64,000 nucleotides of DNA, taken from contig NZ_SMFU01000007.1 of assembly GCF_004339595.1 (NCBI RefSeq), positions 618,658 to 682,657 on the forward strand, given 5' to 3'. The first letter of the stretch is position 1. Every line of letters starts with the position of its first letter. Both the position numbers and the translations under genes were made by a program. This stretch comes from Marinobacterium mangrovicola. Its GTDB lineage: Bacteria > Pseudomonadota > Gammaproteobacteria > Pseudomonadales > Balneatricaceae. Positions 17,177-25,232 of this stretch are shown here, one piece after another. Below the pieces are notes generated by a model, which made no database searches, had not been told where the DNA came from, and saw only the letters and a list, made by a program, of their open reading frames with translations.

Positions 17177-17869
17177 ATGAAAACGATCGGCCTGATCGGT
17201 GGAATGAGCTGGGAATCGACACAGACCTACTATCGCCTCATCAATGAGCATGTGCGCGAGCAGCTTGGCGGTCTTCATTCAGCCAAACTTGTGCTGTTCA
17301 GCGTCGACTTCGCTGAGATCGAAAGGTTACAACATCAGGGAAACTGGGAGGCGACCGCCGACATTCTGGCCCAGGCGGCACGCTCATTGGAAGCGGCCGG
17401 TGCCGACTTTATCCTTATCTGTACTAACACCATGCACAAGGTGGCCGGGGAGGTGGCCCAGGCGGTGTCTATTCCTCTTCTGCATCTTGCCGATGCCACG
17501 GCAAACACGCTTTTAGCTGATGGCGTAAAGAGCGTTGGGCTGCTCGGCACCCGTTTCACCATGGAGGAGAGCTTTTACCGGGAGCGCCTGGAGGCGCAGG
17601 GCATTGAAGTGATCGTGCCTGATGAGGCGCAGCGCGATCTTGTGCACACCGTCATCTATGATGAACTTTGCCAGGGAGTGACCAAGCCTGATTCCAAATC
17701 GGCCTATCTCGATATTGTCTCATCGCTGTCCGCTCGCGGCGCCCAGGGCGTGATTCTGGGCTGCACCGAGATTGGACTGCTGATCCAGAGCACAGATACG
17801 CAGGTGAGCCTGTATGACACCACCGAGATTCATGCCGAGCGGGCTGTATGCCTGGCCCTGGATGACTGA
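17177..17869 (+). CDS. aspartate/glutamate racemase family protein
   Basis: A 230-residue racemase of the YgeA/RacX type. The N-terminal IGLIGGMSWESTQTYYRLINE is typical. The two catalytic cysteines are in ILICTNTMHK and VILGCTEIGLL. It interconverts L- and D-amino acids without PLP; broad-specificity members use homoserine, lysine or arginine besides aspartate. SD GAAGG lies just before ATG 17177. A single gene, divergent from the phosphatase/kinase pair. Confidence 0.92.
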   Translation: MKTIGLIGGMSWESTQTYYRLINEHVREQLGGLHSAKLVLFSVDFAEIERLQHQGNWEATADILAQAARSLEAAGADFILICTNTMHKVAGEVAQAVSIPLLHLADATANTLLADGVKSVGLLGTRFTMEESFYRERLEAQGIEVIVPDEAQRDLVHTVIYDELCQGVTKPDSKSAYLDIVSSLSARGAQGVILGCTEIGLLIQSTDTQVSLYDTTEIHAERAVCLALDD

Positions 17870-17953
17870 TGTCTGAAAAGCAGTCGCAAGACTAATGACT
17901 TGGGCGTATCTGAGCGCTGATTGCTGAACGTAGCTCGTAATAAGGAGATGAGC

Positions 17954-19456
17954 ATGACGGATATTCTGATAGGAAAAGGTGAGCAGCCGGTGAAGTTGCT
18001 GGCCCAATACGGAAACCGCCATGGCCTCATTGCGGGGGCTACGGGCACCGGTAAAACCGTGTCGTTGATGGTGTTGGCCGAGGGGTTTTCCCGCATGGGA
18101 GTCCCGGTTTTCATGGCCGACGTGAAAGGCGATGTATCGGGCCTGGCCAAGGCTGGCGCCAACAACCCGAAGGTCCAGGAGCGAGCCGCGAAGATCGGTA
18201 TCGAGGGCTTCGTGAATGAAGCCAACCCCGTTCTGTTCTGGGATCTTTATGGTCAGCAAGGACATCCGGTCAGAACGACGGTAAGCGAGATTGGCCCCAC
18301 GCTGCTCAGTCGTATTCTCGACCTCAGCGATACACAGACCTGTATCATCGAAATTCTGTTCAGAATGGCCGACGATCAGGGGCTGTTACTCCTGGATCTT
18401 GATGACTTGCGAGCGCTGCTCGGCTTTATCGCTGACAATCGCAAAGAGATCTCGTCCGAGTATGGCCTGGTCAGCTCTCAATCAGTGGCGGCGATCCAGC
18501 GGGCACTGCTGGCCTTCGAGCGCGAGGGCGGCGACGTCTTCCTTGGCGAGCCGGCACTGGAAATCACCGACCTGATGCGCACCGATTTCAATGGTCGAGG
18601 CGTAATCAGCGTGCTTGCCGCAAACCAGCTTATTCTGAAGCCGCGTTTGTACTCGACCTTCCTGTTGTGGCTGTTGTCCGAACTGTTTGAAAATCTGCCG
18701 GAGGTGGGGGACCTGGATAAACCGAAGCTGGTTTTCTTCTTCGATGAGGCCCATCTGCTGTTTGATGACGCACCTCCTGCATTGCGGCAAAAGGTGGAGC
18801 AGGTGGTGCGGATGATTCGCTCCAAAGGGGTTGGTATCTATTTTTGCTCCCAGTCCCCGGATGATCTGCCTGATGAGGTGTTGGGTCAGCTTGGTAACCG
18901 TGTCCAGCACGCCTTACGTGCCTATACCCCGCGGGATCAGAAGGCGGTTAAAGCCGCCGCAGAAACCTTTGTCGCCAATCCCGGGCTGGATGTGGCGGAC
19001 GTCATTTCCCAGCTGGCGGTCGGTGAAGCCCTGGTCTCCACGTTACAGACCGGTGGTGTGCCGATGCCGGTGGAGCGAACGCTGGTATCGCCGCCTCGCT
19101 GTTTTATGGGAGCGATCTCTGATGAGGAGCGGACAGCGGTTAGGTCGCGCAGCCCGGTTGGCAGTAAATACGATACCCCGGTTAACCGCGAGTCAGCCTA
19201 TGAGATCCTGAACCAGCGTGCTTCTCAGCGCGAGACGGAAGAACTGGCTGAAGGGCGCAAGCAGCCACTGGCTAAGGTTGAGGAAAATCCCGAAGAGCGC
19301 AGTGCACTGAGTGAAATTCTTTGGGGAACAAAACGCCGTCAGGGGATGGTTGAAACGATGGCCAAACAGACGGCGCGGACTGTTGGCAGCCAACTTGGCC
19401 GCAAGATCCTGCGTGGCCTGCTCGGGAGTATTTGGGGTGGGTCGAGCCGCCGGTGA
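17954..19456 (+). CDS. HerA-like helicase C-terminal ATPase, YjgR/DUF853 family
   Basis: A 500-residue P-loop ATPase. ATG 17954 is chosen because AAGGAG (17942-17947) touches ATG 17948 and is correctly spaced only for 17954. Walker A is GATGTGKT (residues 28-35), Walker B is LVFFFDEAHLLF, and the arginine-containing RMIRSKGVGIYFCSQSPDDLPDEVLGQLGNR segment follows. The C-terminal tail is basic. YjgR proteins belong to the HerA/FtsK group of DNA pumps, but their role is not established. No NurA-type nuclease is adjacent. Confidence 0.92.
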   Translation: MTDILIGKGEQPVKLLAQYGNRHGLIAGATGTGKTVSLMVLAEGFSRMGVPVFMADVKGDVSGLAKAGANNPKVQERAAKIGIEGFVNEANPVLFWDLYGQQGHPVRTTVSEIGPTLLSRILDLSDTQTCIIEILFRMADDQGLLLLDLDDLRALLGFIADNRKEISSEYGLVSSQSVAAIQRALLAFEREGGDVFLGEPALEITDLMRTDFNGRGVISVLAANQLILKPRLYSTFLLWLLSELFENLPEVGDLDKPKLVFFFDEAHLLFDDAPPALRQKVEQVVRMIRSKGVGIYFCSQSPDDLPDEVLGQLGNRVQHALRAYTPRDQKAVKAAAETFVANPGLDVADVISQLAVGEALVSTLQTGGVPMPVERTLVSPPRCFMGAISDEERTAVRSRSPVGSKYDTPVNRESAYEILNQRASQRETEELAEGRKQPLAKVEENPEERSALSEILWGTKRRQGMVETMAKQTARTVGSQLGRKILRGLLGSIWGGSSRR

Positions 19457-19820
19457 TTGGCTGGCGTCGGCAGACCTCTTACCCATCTGCGTCCGAGCCG
19501 ATATGTCGATTGATTTGTTGCGGCCACTGCTTTTCAGGTTGGCTGATGGTAGATCTCTTTCTGTCTATTCTGAATCGCATTGTGACCGGAGATATCGAAA
19601 GCGATAGCGTACGCAGGCTCAACAGGACACTTTGATCTGGGCTAGGGCCAGGGATTTCTGTTTGGTAAGCCGATGAGTTTTGAAGAACTGGTCGCGCTTA
19701 CAAATAACCAATGCACGGCATAATCGTCGGCACTGGCAGCGATATTTGGTGTAGTATACGCGTCCGAAATAGGGTTATAGCCTATTTCGCCCGTTTAATA
19801 CCCTGAATTTGGAGTTTTTG
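19457..19820. other. intergenic stretch before the yjdM gene
   Basis: I see no convincing gene. The only structured element is the hairpin at 19765-19789 in the last part; a promoter-like TATAC lies just before it (19756-19760). Confidence 0.4.
19765..19789 (+). other. hairpin in the yjdM leader
   Basis: CGAAATAGG (19765-19773) pairs perfectly with CCTATTTCG (19781-19789) around a seven-base loop. It ends about 30 bases before the start codon and lacks a T-run, so it may shape mRNA stability or be an operator dyad. Confidence 0.45.
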
Positions 19821-20162
19821 ATGGCCGATTATCCCGCTTGCCCCAGTTGCGCAGCTGACTATACCTACGAAGATCAGGGGCTGTTTGTCTGCCCGTCCTG
19901 CGGTCATGAATGGTCTGCTAATGAGCCGGCGGAAGATGCGGAGGATAAGCTGGTCGTTCGTGATGCCAACGGCAACGAACTGGCCGACGGGGATAACGTT
20001 ACCCTGATTAAGGATCTGAAGGTGAAGGGCTCATCCTCCACCATCAAGGTGGGTACCAAGGTGAAGATCAACCGCCTGGTCGACGGCGATCACAATATCG
20101 ATTGCAAGGTCGACGGTATCGGTCCGATGATGCTGAAATCCGAGTTCGTCAAAAAAGCCTGA
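19821..20162 (+). CDS. yjdM: zinc ribbon alkylphosphonate-utilisation-type protein YjdM (PhnA)
   Basis: A 113-residue protein from ATG 19821, with GGAG upstream. An N-terminal four-Cys zinc ribbon ([21 protein letters not shown]) precedes a compact SH3-like KOW-type domain ([48 protein letters not shown]). Length and layout match E. coli YjdM, once called PhnA. Despite that name, no phosphonate breakdown role is proven, and no phosphonate genes are adjacent. Confidence 0.93.
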   Translation: MADYPACPSCAADYTYEDQGLFVCPSCGHEWSANEPAEDAEDKLVVRDANGNELADGDNVTLIKDLKVKGSSSTIKVGTKVKINRLVDGDHNIDCKVDGIGPMMLKSEFVKKA

Positions 20163-20177
20163 TCAGCTTTTAGTATT

Positions 20178-20202
20178 GCCGGGGCGTTTTCCGTGCCCCG
20201 GC
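20178..20202. terminator. GC-rich hairpin after yjdM
   Basis: GCCGGGGC (20178-20185) pairs with GCCCCGGC (20195-20202) around nine bases, 15 bases after the stop. No T-run follows, so termination strength is uncertain. Confidence 0.4.
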
Positions 20203-20298
20203 GATCGTGGTGTATTTGTTCCCTTCGCTTTTCCGGTTTTTACCGTAATTTGTTCTTACTCCGGGCCTATTCAGGCAGCCAGGCTGTTAGTTTTGCAG

Positions 20299-21291
20299 TC
20301 AGGCATTATCGGGTCGTGCTGTAGCCCTGTTTGCCGGCTGTTCGTTGTTTCGTTGGCTTTGATCATCGTCGCCTGTTGAGCGTTTCATTCGCGCTCTCAC
20401 ATAGAGGTTATTGGCGATCAGAGCGGACATCACCAGTATTGCACCGATCACTTCTTCCGCACTGAAGCTGCGTCCCTGTACCACACCGATGGTAAATGCG
20501 CTTACAGGTACAAAGTTGATAAACAGTACGCCGTTAATCGGCCCCAGCTTTTTGATACCGATATTCCAGAACAGGACCCCCATGATGCCCGCCGGAATCA
20601 CCAGATAGGCGAGAGACCAGCGTAGCTCGACCAGCGTGTTCCAGTCCGGTATCGACAGCATGCCAGCGGCGGTAAGTCCGAAGCTGATCAGGGCGATGCT
20701 GAAGCAGCCAAGACCTGCGGTGATAGCTGTGTAGCGCAGCGGTGACCAGGTATGGAATGACTGGGCACCCAGCGTGTAGGCCACCCAGAACATGGCGCCG
20801 ACAAAAAAGAGCAGGTCCCAGATGATTTTGCCGCCACCGAAAGCGCGCTCGATATCGCCACCGGTGATGACCAGGAATACACCGGCGAACGCGACGAGGA
20901 TAGTTCCCAGGGTAAAGGCTCCCGGCTTTAATCCACGCATGACCCAGGTTAGCAGCACGGCGATCATTGGCTGGGTCGCCATGATAACGGCACCGTGTTC
21001 CGGCTTGCTGTGCACCAGTCCATTGAAGGCGAGCAGGTTGAAACAAGCGAAGCCCAGGGTGCCAAGAAACAGCAGCTTAAGCAGACGTCCTTCAAAGCTG
21101 AAGGCTTTGCGGCCCTCGACACAGAACAGAATCAGCAGAAGCCCCAGGGCCGTGAGTGAAAAGCGGATCAGTGTCATGAAAAAGGGGTCGAGGATATCGA
21201 GCATCGGTTTAGCGACGGGAAACATGCCGCCCCAGGACCAAGTGGTGATCAGTAGCAGTAAAACGGCGGGCCAGAGCCTGCTGGAGGTCAT
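20299..21291 (-). CDS. EamA/DMT family transporter
   Basis: A 330-residue inner membrane protein with about ten helices arranged as two EamA repeats (WSWGGMFPVAKPMLD and MDLILFFVGA-like second half; the motif LGPINGVLFINFVPVSAF closes repeat two). Family members export amino acids, metabolites or drugs. It is divergent from the LysR gene at 21398, which probably controls it. The C-terminal 20 residues are hydrophilic and rich in Asn/Gln/Ala. The substrate is unknown. Confidence 0.9.
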   Translation of the reverse strand: MTSSRLWPAVLLLLITTWSWGGMFPVAKPMLDILDPFFMTLIRFSLTALGLLLILFCVEGRKAFSFEGRLLKLLFLGTLGFACFNLLAFNGLVHSKPEHGAVIMATQPMIAVLLTWVMRGLKPGAFTLGTILVAFAGVFLVITGGDIERAFGGGKIIWDLLFFVGAMFWVAYTLGAQSFHTWSPLRYTAITAGLGCFSIALISFGLTAAGMLSIPDWNTLVELRWSLAYLVIPAGIMGVLFWNIGIKKLGPINGVLFINFVPVSAFTIGVVQGRSFSAEEVIGAILVMSALIANNLYVRARMKRSTGDDDQSQRNNEQPANRATARPDNA

Positions 21292-21397
21292 CGGTTTTCT
21301 CCTAAGGTTACAGGCGTCTAGGTTAACAATTTCTATTTGATTTATAATCTGTCTAAATGAAAAATTATTGTTTCTATATGTTTGTTAATGGTGGGTA

Positions 21398-22300
21398 ATG
21401 ATCTCTCTTGACGATATGTCAGTTTTTGCCGCGGTGGTCGATCATGCGGGGTTTACTGCGGCGGCCCGGGTGCTGGAGATCTCTACGCCGGTGGTCAGTA
21501 AGCGGGTCAGCGCGCTTGAGGCCGAGCTGGGCGCACGTCTGCTCAATCGAACCACCAGGCGTCTCAGCCTGACCGAAGCGGGGCGGGTGTTTTATCAGCA
21601 CTGCCGGCGAGTGGTGAACGAGGCGAGGGCGGCCGAGGCTTCCGTCGCGCATCTACAGGATGAGCCACGCGGCCTGCTGCGGGTTACCGCTCCAGTTAGT
21701 GTAGGATCTACGGAGCTGACGCGGGCGCTGGTTGGGTTTATGCGCAACTATCCCGAAGTCGAGGTGGAGCTGGATCTGTCGGATCGTCGCGTGGATCTTG
21801 CGGACGAGGGCTTTGACCTTTCGATCCGTTTGACGCGTGAGCCGCCAGAGCAACTGTCGGCGCGTTTGTTGACCAATACTCAGCGGGTTGTCTGTGCGGC
21901 CCCCGAGTATTGGGACAAGTATGGCCGTCCGCGGGAACCCGGGGAGTTGAAAGACCACAGCTGTATTGTCTATTTTCCCAACAACGACTTTAACCTCTGG
22001 TATTTCGATGATGGCGCAGGGCTTCAGAGCGTTTCTGTGCAGGGGAGCTTCAAGGCAAATAATGCGACGGCGATGGTTGAGGCGGCGCAGGGCGGTCTCG
22101 GTGTTGTCATGCTCTCTTCGGTGCTGGTAGGCCCGGCGATCGCGGCTGGGCGGCTTGAACCGGTGCTCGAAAGTTATAGTTCTCCCTCGGCTGGAATCTA
22201 CGCGCTCTATCTGCCCAACCGATATTTACCCACCAAGGCACGGGTATTTATCGATTATCTGGTGGATTGGTATCAGGAAGATATGGTGTCGTCCATTTAG
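21398..22300 (+). CDS. LysR-type regulator, divergent from an EamA transporter
   Basis: A 300-residue LysR protein: helix-turn-helix FAAVVDHAGFTAAARVLEISTPVVSKRVSALE, then an effector-binding domain of the CrgA/AaeR-like branch (LRVTAPVSVG, DLSDRRVDLADEGFDLSIRL). The 106-base gap to the EamA gene is AT-rich and holds an AACAAT/ATTGTT pair (21325-21330 and 21367-21372). It very likely regulates the transporter in response to its substrate. Confidence 0.92.
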   Translation: MISLDDMSVFAAVVDHAGFTAAARVLEISTPVVSKRVSALEAELGARLLNRTTRRLSLTEAGRVFYQHCRRVVNEARAAEASVAHLQDEPRGLLRVTAPVSVGSTELTRALVGFMRNYPEVEVELDLSDRRVDLADEGFDLSIRLTREPPEQLSARLLTNTQRVVCAAPEYWDKYGRPREPGELKDHSCIVYFPNNDFNLWYFDDGAGLQSVSVQGSFKANNATAMVEAAQGGLGVVMLSSVLVGPAIAAGRLEPVLESYSSPSAGIYALYLPNRYLPTKARVFIDYLVDWYQEDMVSSI

Positions 22301-22519
22301 GTCGGTCGGGCCCGTCGAGTCAGCGTTTTTCTCGGCAGCATTGCATGGTCAGCCAAGACGCTTCAATGCAGGACGCTTTCAGGCACGCGGCCGAGCGCTA
22401 AAGTTTCTAGAATTTAGCCTCAGTTGTATCAGGCCTCTGGCGAAGCTGGAGTCGCGGGAGGATACTCATTAATTGGCGCATGTTTTAGTGCACTCGCCAG
22501 GAAAATAGCAGGAGGTCTC

Positions 22520-22786
22520 ATGGCCGGAGGTTGGTCCCGTGATGGCGGGGTTCAGGATCAGATAGACGCCAGTGTCGATGATGCCGTTAGCCTGGCGCGA
22601 AGCCGGTTGCCCCAGGGTGAGAGTGCGACGCATTGCGAAGAGTGCGATGCTCCGATTCCGGAAGCGCGCCGGCTGGCGATTCCCGGGGTACAGATCTGCA
22701 TTAAGTGTCAGAGTGAGCTGGAAGCGAATCAGAAACAGAGCGCCGGTTATAACCGCCGGGGCAGTAAAGACAGCCAGCTGCGCTAA
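22520..22786 (+). CDS. TraR/DksA-type C4 zinc finger protein (YbiI-like)
   Basis: An 88-residue protein from ATG 22520, preceded by GGAGG. It has a short N-terminal helix (QIDASVDDAVSLARSRL) and a zinc finger CEECDAPIPEARRLAIPGVQICIKC, the DksA/TraR signature. Small TraR-like proteins can bind the RNA polymerase secondary channel; the acidic tip residues DxxDA of DksA are only loosely matched (DASVDDA). Its length equals E. coli YbiI, whose role is unknown. Confidence 0.88.
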   Translation: MAGGWSRDGGVQDQIDASVDDAVSLARSRLPQGESATHCEECDAPIPEARRLAIPGVQICIKCQSELEANQKQSAGYNRRGSKDSQLR

Positions 22787-23005
22787 ACTCGTTGTCAGAC
22801 GGTGTTTCGTTCTGAAATCATCCTGTCGCATTAAATTAGTGTTATCTTATGCATGCGATGCTATCTTAGCTGCTCAGTTTCGACTCGCCTTTAACTTCGC
22901 TGATATGGGCTTAACCCCCGGTTTTAGCGGCAACAGAGTGAGTCCCTGACCGAGTTGTTCTATCGTACATCTGGTCGGGTTTAATCGATTAATTGAGTAG
23001 CGACA

Positions 23006-23956
23006 ATGATTGATCAGGACGAAGCCGTTAACTACAAGACTCTGCTTGAGTCCACCAAAGCCATTCCCTGGAAGATCAACTGGGCCACCAAAGAGTTTGA
23101 ATATATTGGCCCGCAGATCGAAGCACTGCTGGGCTGGACCCAGGATAGCTGGAAAACCGCCCAGGACTGGATTGATCGCATCCACATTGATGAGCGCGAG
23201 CGTACCGCGAACTACTGTATCGACCTGTGTCAGAAAGGGGTGGATCACGAGGCGGACTACCGCGCGCTGACGGCTGATGGCAGCTATGTCTGGGTACGTG
23301 ACGTGGTGCACGCGATCAGGGAGGAGGGCGAAACCGTTTATCTGGTCGGCTTCATGTTTGACATCTCCGAGCGCAAAAAACTGGAAGACGAACTGCACGC
23401 AGCCAACCGTAAACTGGAAGCGCTCTCCTATCAGGACGGGCTCACCGGTGTGGCCAACCGCAGGCTTTATGACCAGACCCTGGACAAGGAGTGGAACCGT
23501 GCTCTGCGTCACGGCACCTCGCTTTCGCTAATCGTGATCGATATCGACCATTTCAAGGACTATAACGACCAGTGTGGCCACCTTCAGGGAGACCAGTGCC
23601 TGATTCAGGTGGCGAATGTGCTGCGTGAAATCGCCTGCCGCTCCAGCGATTTCTTTGCCCGTTATGGCGGGGAAGAGTTTGTTCTGCTGTTGCCGGAGAC
23701 CGGTCGCGACGCGGCCCGGGATATTGCTGAGCGATGCCGTCGCGCTGTGATCGATGAAGCAATATCGCACCCGGCCTCTTCGGCGGGTAACCAGGTAACT
23801 ATCAGTCTGGGCGTGGCCAGCGTGACACCCACGGAGGGGATGGAATCTAGCCAGATGTTCTCCATCGCTGACCGCATGCTGTACCAGGCCAAGCGCAACG
23901 GACGTAACCGAATCGCCTGTAGCTGGCCGCAATCCGTTTCCTCCTCGATTGCGTAA
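23006..23956 (+). CDS. PAS-GGDEF diguanylate cyclase
   Basis: A 316-residue cytoplasmic protein. A PAS_3-type sensor fills residues ~10-125 (WKINWATKEFEYIGPQIEALLGW, ending VYLVGFMFDISERKK), followed by a short coiled linker and a GGDEF domain with the active GGEEF (FFARYGGEEFVLLLP). An I-site RxxD (RSSD) lies five residues earlier, so product inhibition is expected. It makes c-di-GMP from two GTP. The PAS ligand is unknown. Confidence 0.93.
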   Translation: MIDQDEAVNYKTLLESTKAIPWKINWATKEFEYIGPQIEALLGWTQDSWKTAQDWIDRIHIDERERTANYCIDLCQKGVDHEADYRALTADGSYVWVRDVVHAIREEGETVYLVGFMFDISERKKLEDELHAANRKLEALSYQDGLTGVANRRLYDQTLDKEWNRALRHGTSLSLIVIDIDHFKDYNDQCGHLQGDQCLIQVANVLREIACRSSDFFARYGGEEFVLLLPETGRDAARDIAERCRRAVIDEAISHPASSAGNQVTISLGVASVTPTEGMESSQMFSIADRMLYQAKRNGRNRIACSWPQSVSSSIA

Positions 23957-24082
23957 CTTGTCTGACAGGCTATAAATAAGTCGATAGCGTTTCAGTGTGG
24001 AACCTGAAACGCGTTGAGTTGTTCATAGTTAGACAGGCCGGGAAGGATTTCCCGGAGAATCGTTGCTACTGGAGGAACAAGC

Positions 24083-24235
24083 ATGAAGAAGCGGATGATC
24101 AGCCCGGTAATAGTACTGATGATGATGTTTGTCGGTGGCGTGGTACTGAGCGGCTGCAACACCATTGAGGGTGCAGGGAAGGACATCGAAAAGGCGGGTC
24201 AGAAGATCGAAGACGCGGCTGAAAGACACGACTGA
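24083..24235 (+). CDS. entericidin-like small lipoprotein (first of two)
   Basis: A 50-residue lipoprotein. A basic, hydrophobic signal ends in the lipobox LSGC, and the mature part NTIEGAGKDIEKAGQKIEDA is the entericidin A/B signature. GGAGG lies ten bases before ATG 24083. In E. coli EcnA and EcnB are a paired antidote/lytic lipoprotein; which role this copy has cannot be told. A second copy starts 172 bases downstream. Confidence 0.88.
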   Translation: MKKRMISPVIVLMMMFVGGVVLSGCNTIEGAGKDIEKAGQKIEDAAERHD

Positions 24236-24248
24236 CACTCCTGCCTTT

Positions 24249-24313
24249 ATACCGCCACAGCTAACCTTTTATGCCGCCACAGGTACATAGTCACACCGCG
24301 CTGGCGGCGGTAT
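24249..24313 (+). repeat. repeats and hairpin between the two entericidin genes
   Basis: ATACCGCCACAG (24249-24260) and ATGCCGCCACAG (24271-24282) are near-identical direct repeats. Both can pair with CTGGCGGCGGTAT (24301-24313), so two alternative hairpins are possible between the genes. There is no T-run. They could uncouple expression of the two lipoproteins. Confidence 0.55.
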
Positions 24314-24407
24314 CATCTCCTCGGTAATTTATATTAGCAGTTACTTCATTTTCGAATTTTCACGAGAATAGAAGTTCCAGGAATTAGGCGTTGCATGAGG
24401 AGTGACC

Positions 24408-24578
24408 ATGCGTAAACGGTTTTCGGGTTCGTTACTGAGAAGTTCTTTGCTGAGTTGTTTGCTGGTGATTGCGGGTAGTGCCTGGCTTTCGGGTTGTTCT
24501 ACCGTTGAAGGTGCCGGTAAGGATCTGCAGAAGGCCGGTGAGGCCATCAGCGGCGCGGCACGTAACGCCAGTAGTTGA
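24408..24578 (+). CDS. entericidin-like small lipoprotein (second of two)
   Basis: A 56-residue lipoprotein from ATG 24408, with GAGGAG eight bases upstream. Signal peptide with lipobox LSGC, then STVEGAGKDLQKAGEAISGA, clearly homologous to the copy at 24083 and to entericidins. Its tail is short and uncharged (RNASS) whereas the first copy ends in charged residues, so the pair may have divided roles as EcnA/EcnB do. Confidence 0.88.
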   Translation: MRKRFSGSLLRSSLLSCLLVIAGSAWLSGCSTVEGAGKDLQKAGEAISGAARNASS

Positions 24579-24617
24579 CGTCCGGCAGTTGGCTGATAGC
24601 GGCCCGCCAGCAACAAT

Positions 24618-24640
24618 GATCAGGGGGTTCTCCCCTGATC
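24618..24640 (+). terminator. terminator-like hairpin after the entericidin pair
   Basis: GATCAGGGG (24618-24626) pairs with CCCCTGATC (24632-24640) around five bases, followed by a short T-containing tail. It fits a terminator for the lipoprotein pair. Confidence 0.65.
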
Positions 24641-24704
24641 CCGTTTATTAACCGATTCCATCGAGCAAATTCTTGTGTCCCATCCGTCTGTTTGCTTATA
24701 TGGT

Positions 24705-24744
24705 TTGAATTAAAACTAGTTGAATTAAAACCAATTGGATTCAA
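24705..24744 (+). promoter_or_regulatory. candidate MarR operator repeats
   Basis: TTGAATTAAAACTA (24705-24718) and TTGAATTAAAACCA (24720-24733) are direct repeats 15 bases apart. CCAATTGG (24731-24738) is a perfect palindrome and ATTCAA (24739-24744) is the inverse of TTGAAT. They lie just before the MarR start, as expected for autorepression. Confidence 0.45.
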
Positions 24745-24752
24745 ATTAATTT

Positions 24753-25232
24753 ATGCAGGATAAACACGCCGGCTTAGCCTCGATGGAAGAGGCTACCCAT
24801 ATTTTTGGTTACCGGCTGGTTTCGCTTGCCCGTCGCTGGCGCCGTTTTGTTGATATGCGTCTGGCCGAGGCGGGTCTCACCGATGCGACCTGGGTGCCGC
24901 TGATGCATCTCTATCGCAATGGCGATGGCATCAGCCAGAAAGAGCTGGCTAGCCGCGCAGGACTGGATAAGTCGACGTTGGTGCGGTTACTCGACCTGCT
25001 GGTTGAAAAATCTCTACTGGAGAGAAGAGTCGATACGGAGGATCGCAGGGCGCGGCTGATCTATCTGACCGATGCCGGCCGTCGTCAGGTGGACGAGATC
25101 AATACGCTGGTGGTAGCGACGGAATGCGAGGCACTGGGCGGCCTGGATGAAAGCACAGTACTGCAGATGCTTAACTATTTTGAATCTATTGAAACGCGCC
25201 TTGACCTGGCCCTGGAGAACCCGCAGCAGTGA
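24753..25232 (+). CDS. MarR family transcriptional regulator
   Basis: A 159-residue winged-helix protein of the SlyA-like branch: RLVSLARRWRRFVDMRLAEAGLTDATWVPLMHLY, then the recognition segment ISQKELASRAGLDKSTLVRLLDLLVEKSLLERRVDTEDRRARLIYLT with the conserved DxRxR wing. The FUSC exporter gene starts within its stop codon (TGATG), so the regulator probably represses its own operon and is released by an aromatic or other ligand. Confidence 0.93.
   Translation: MQDKHAGLASMEEATHIFGYRLVSLARRWRRFVDMRLAEAGLTDATWVPLMHLYRNGDGISQKELASRAGLDKSTLVRLLDLLVEKSLLERRVDTEDRRARLIYLTDAGRRQVDEINTLVVATECEALGGLDESTVLQMLNYFESIETRLDLALENPQQ

Noticed and set aside
19821-20162. phosphonate utilisation cluster
   Set aside because: yjdM stands alone without phn genes.
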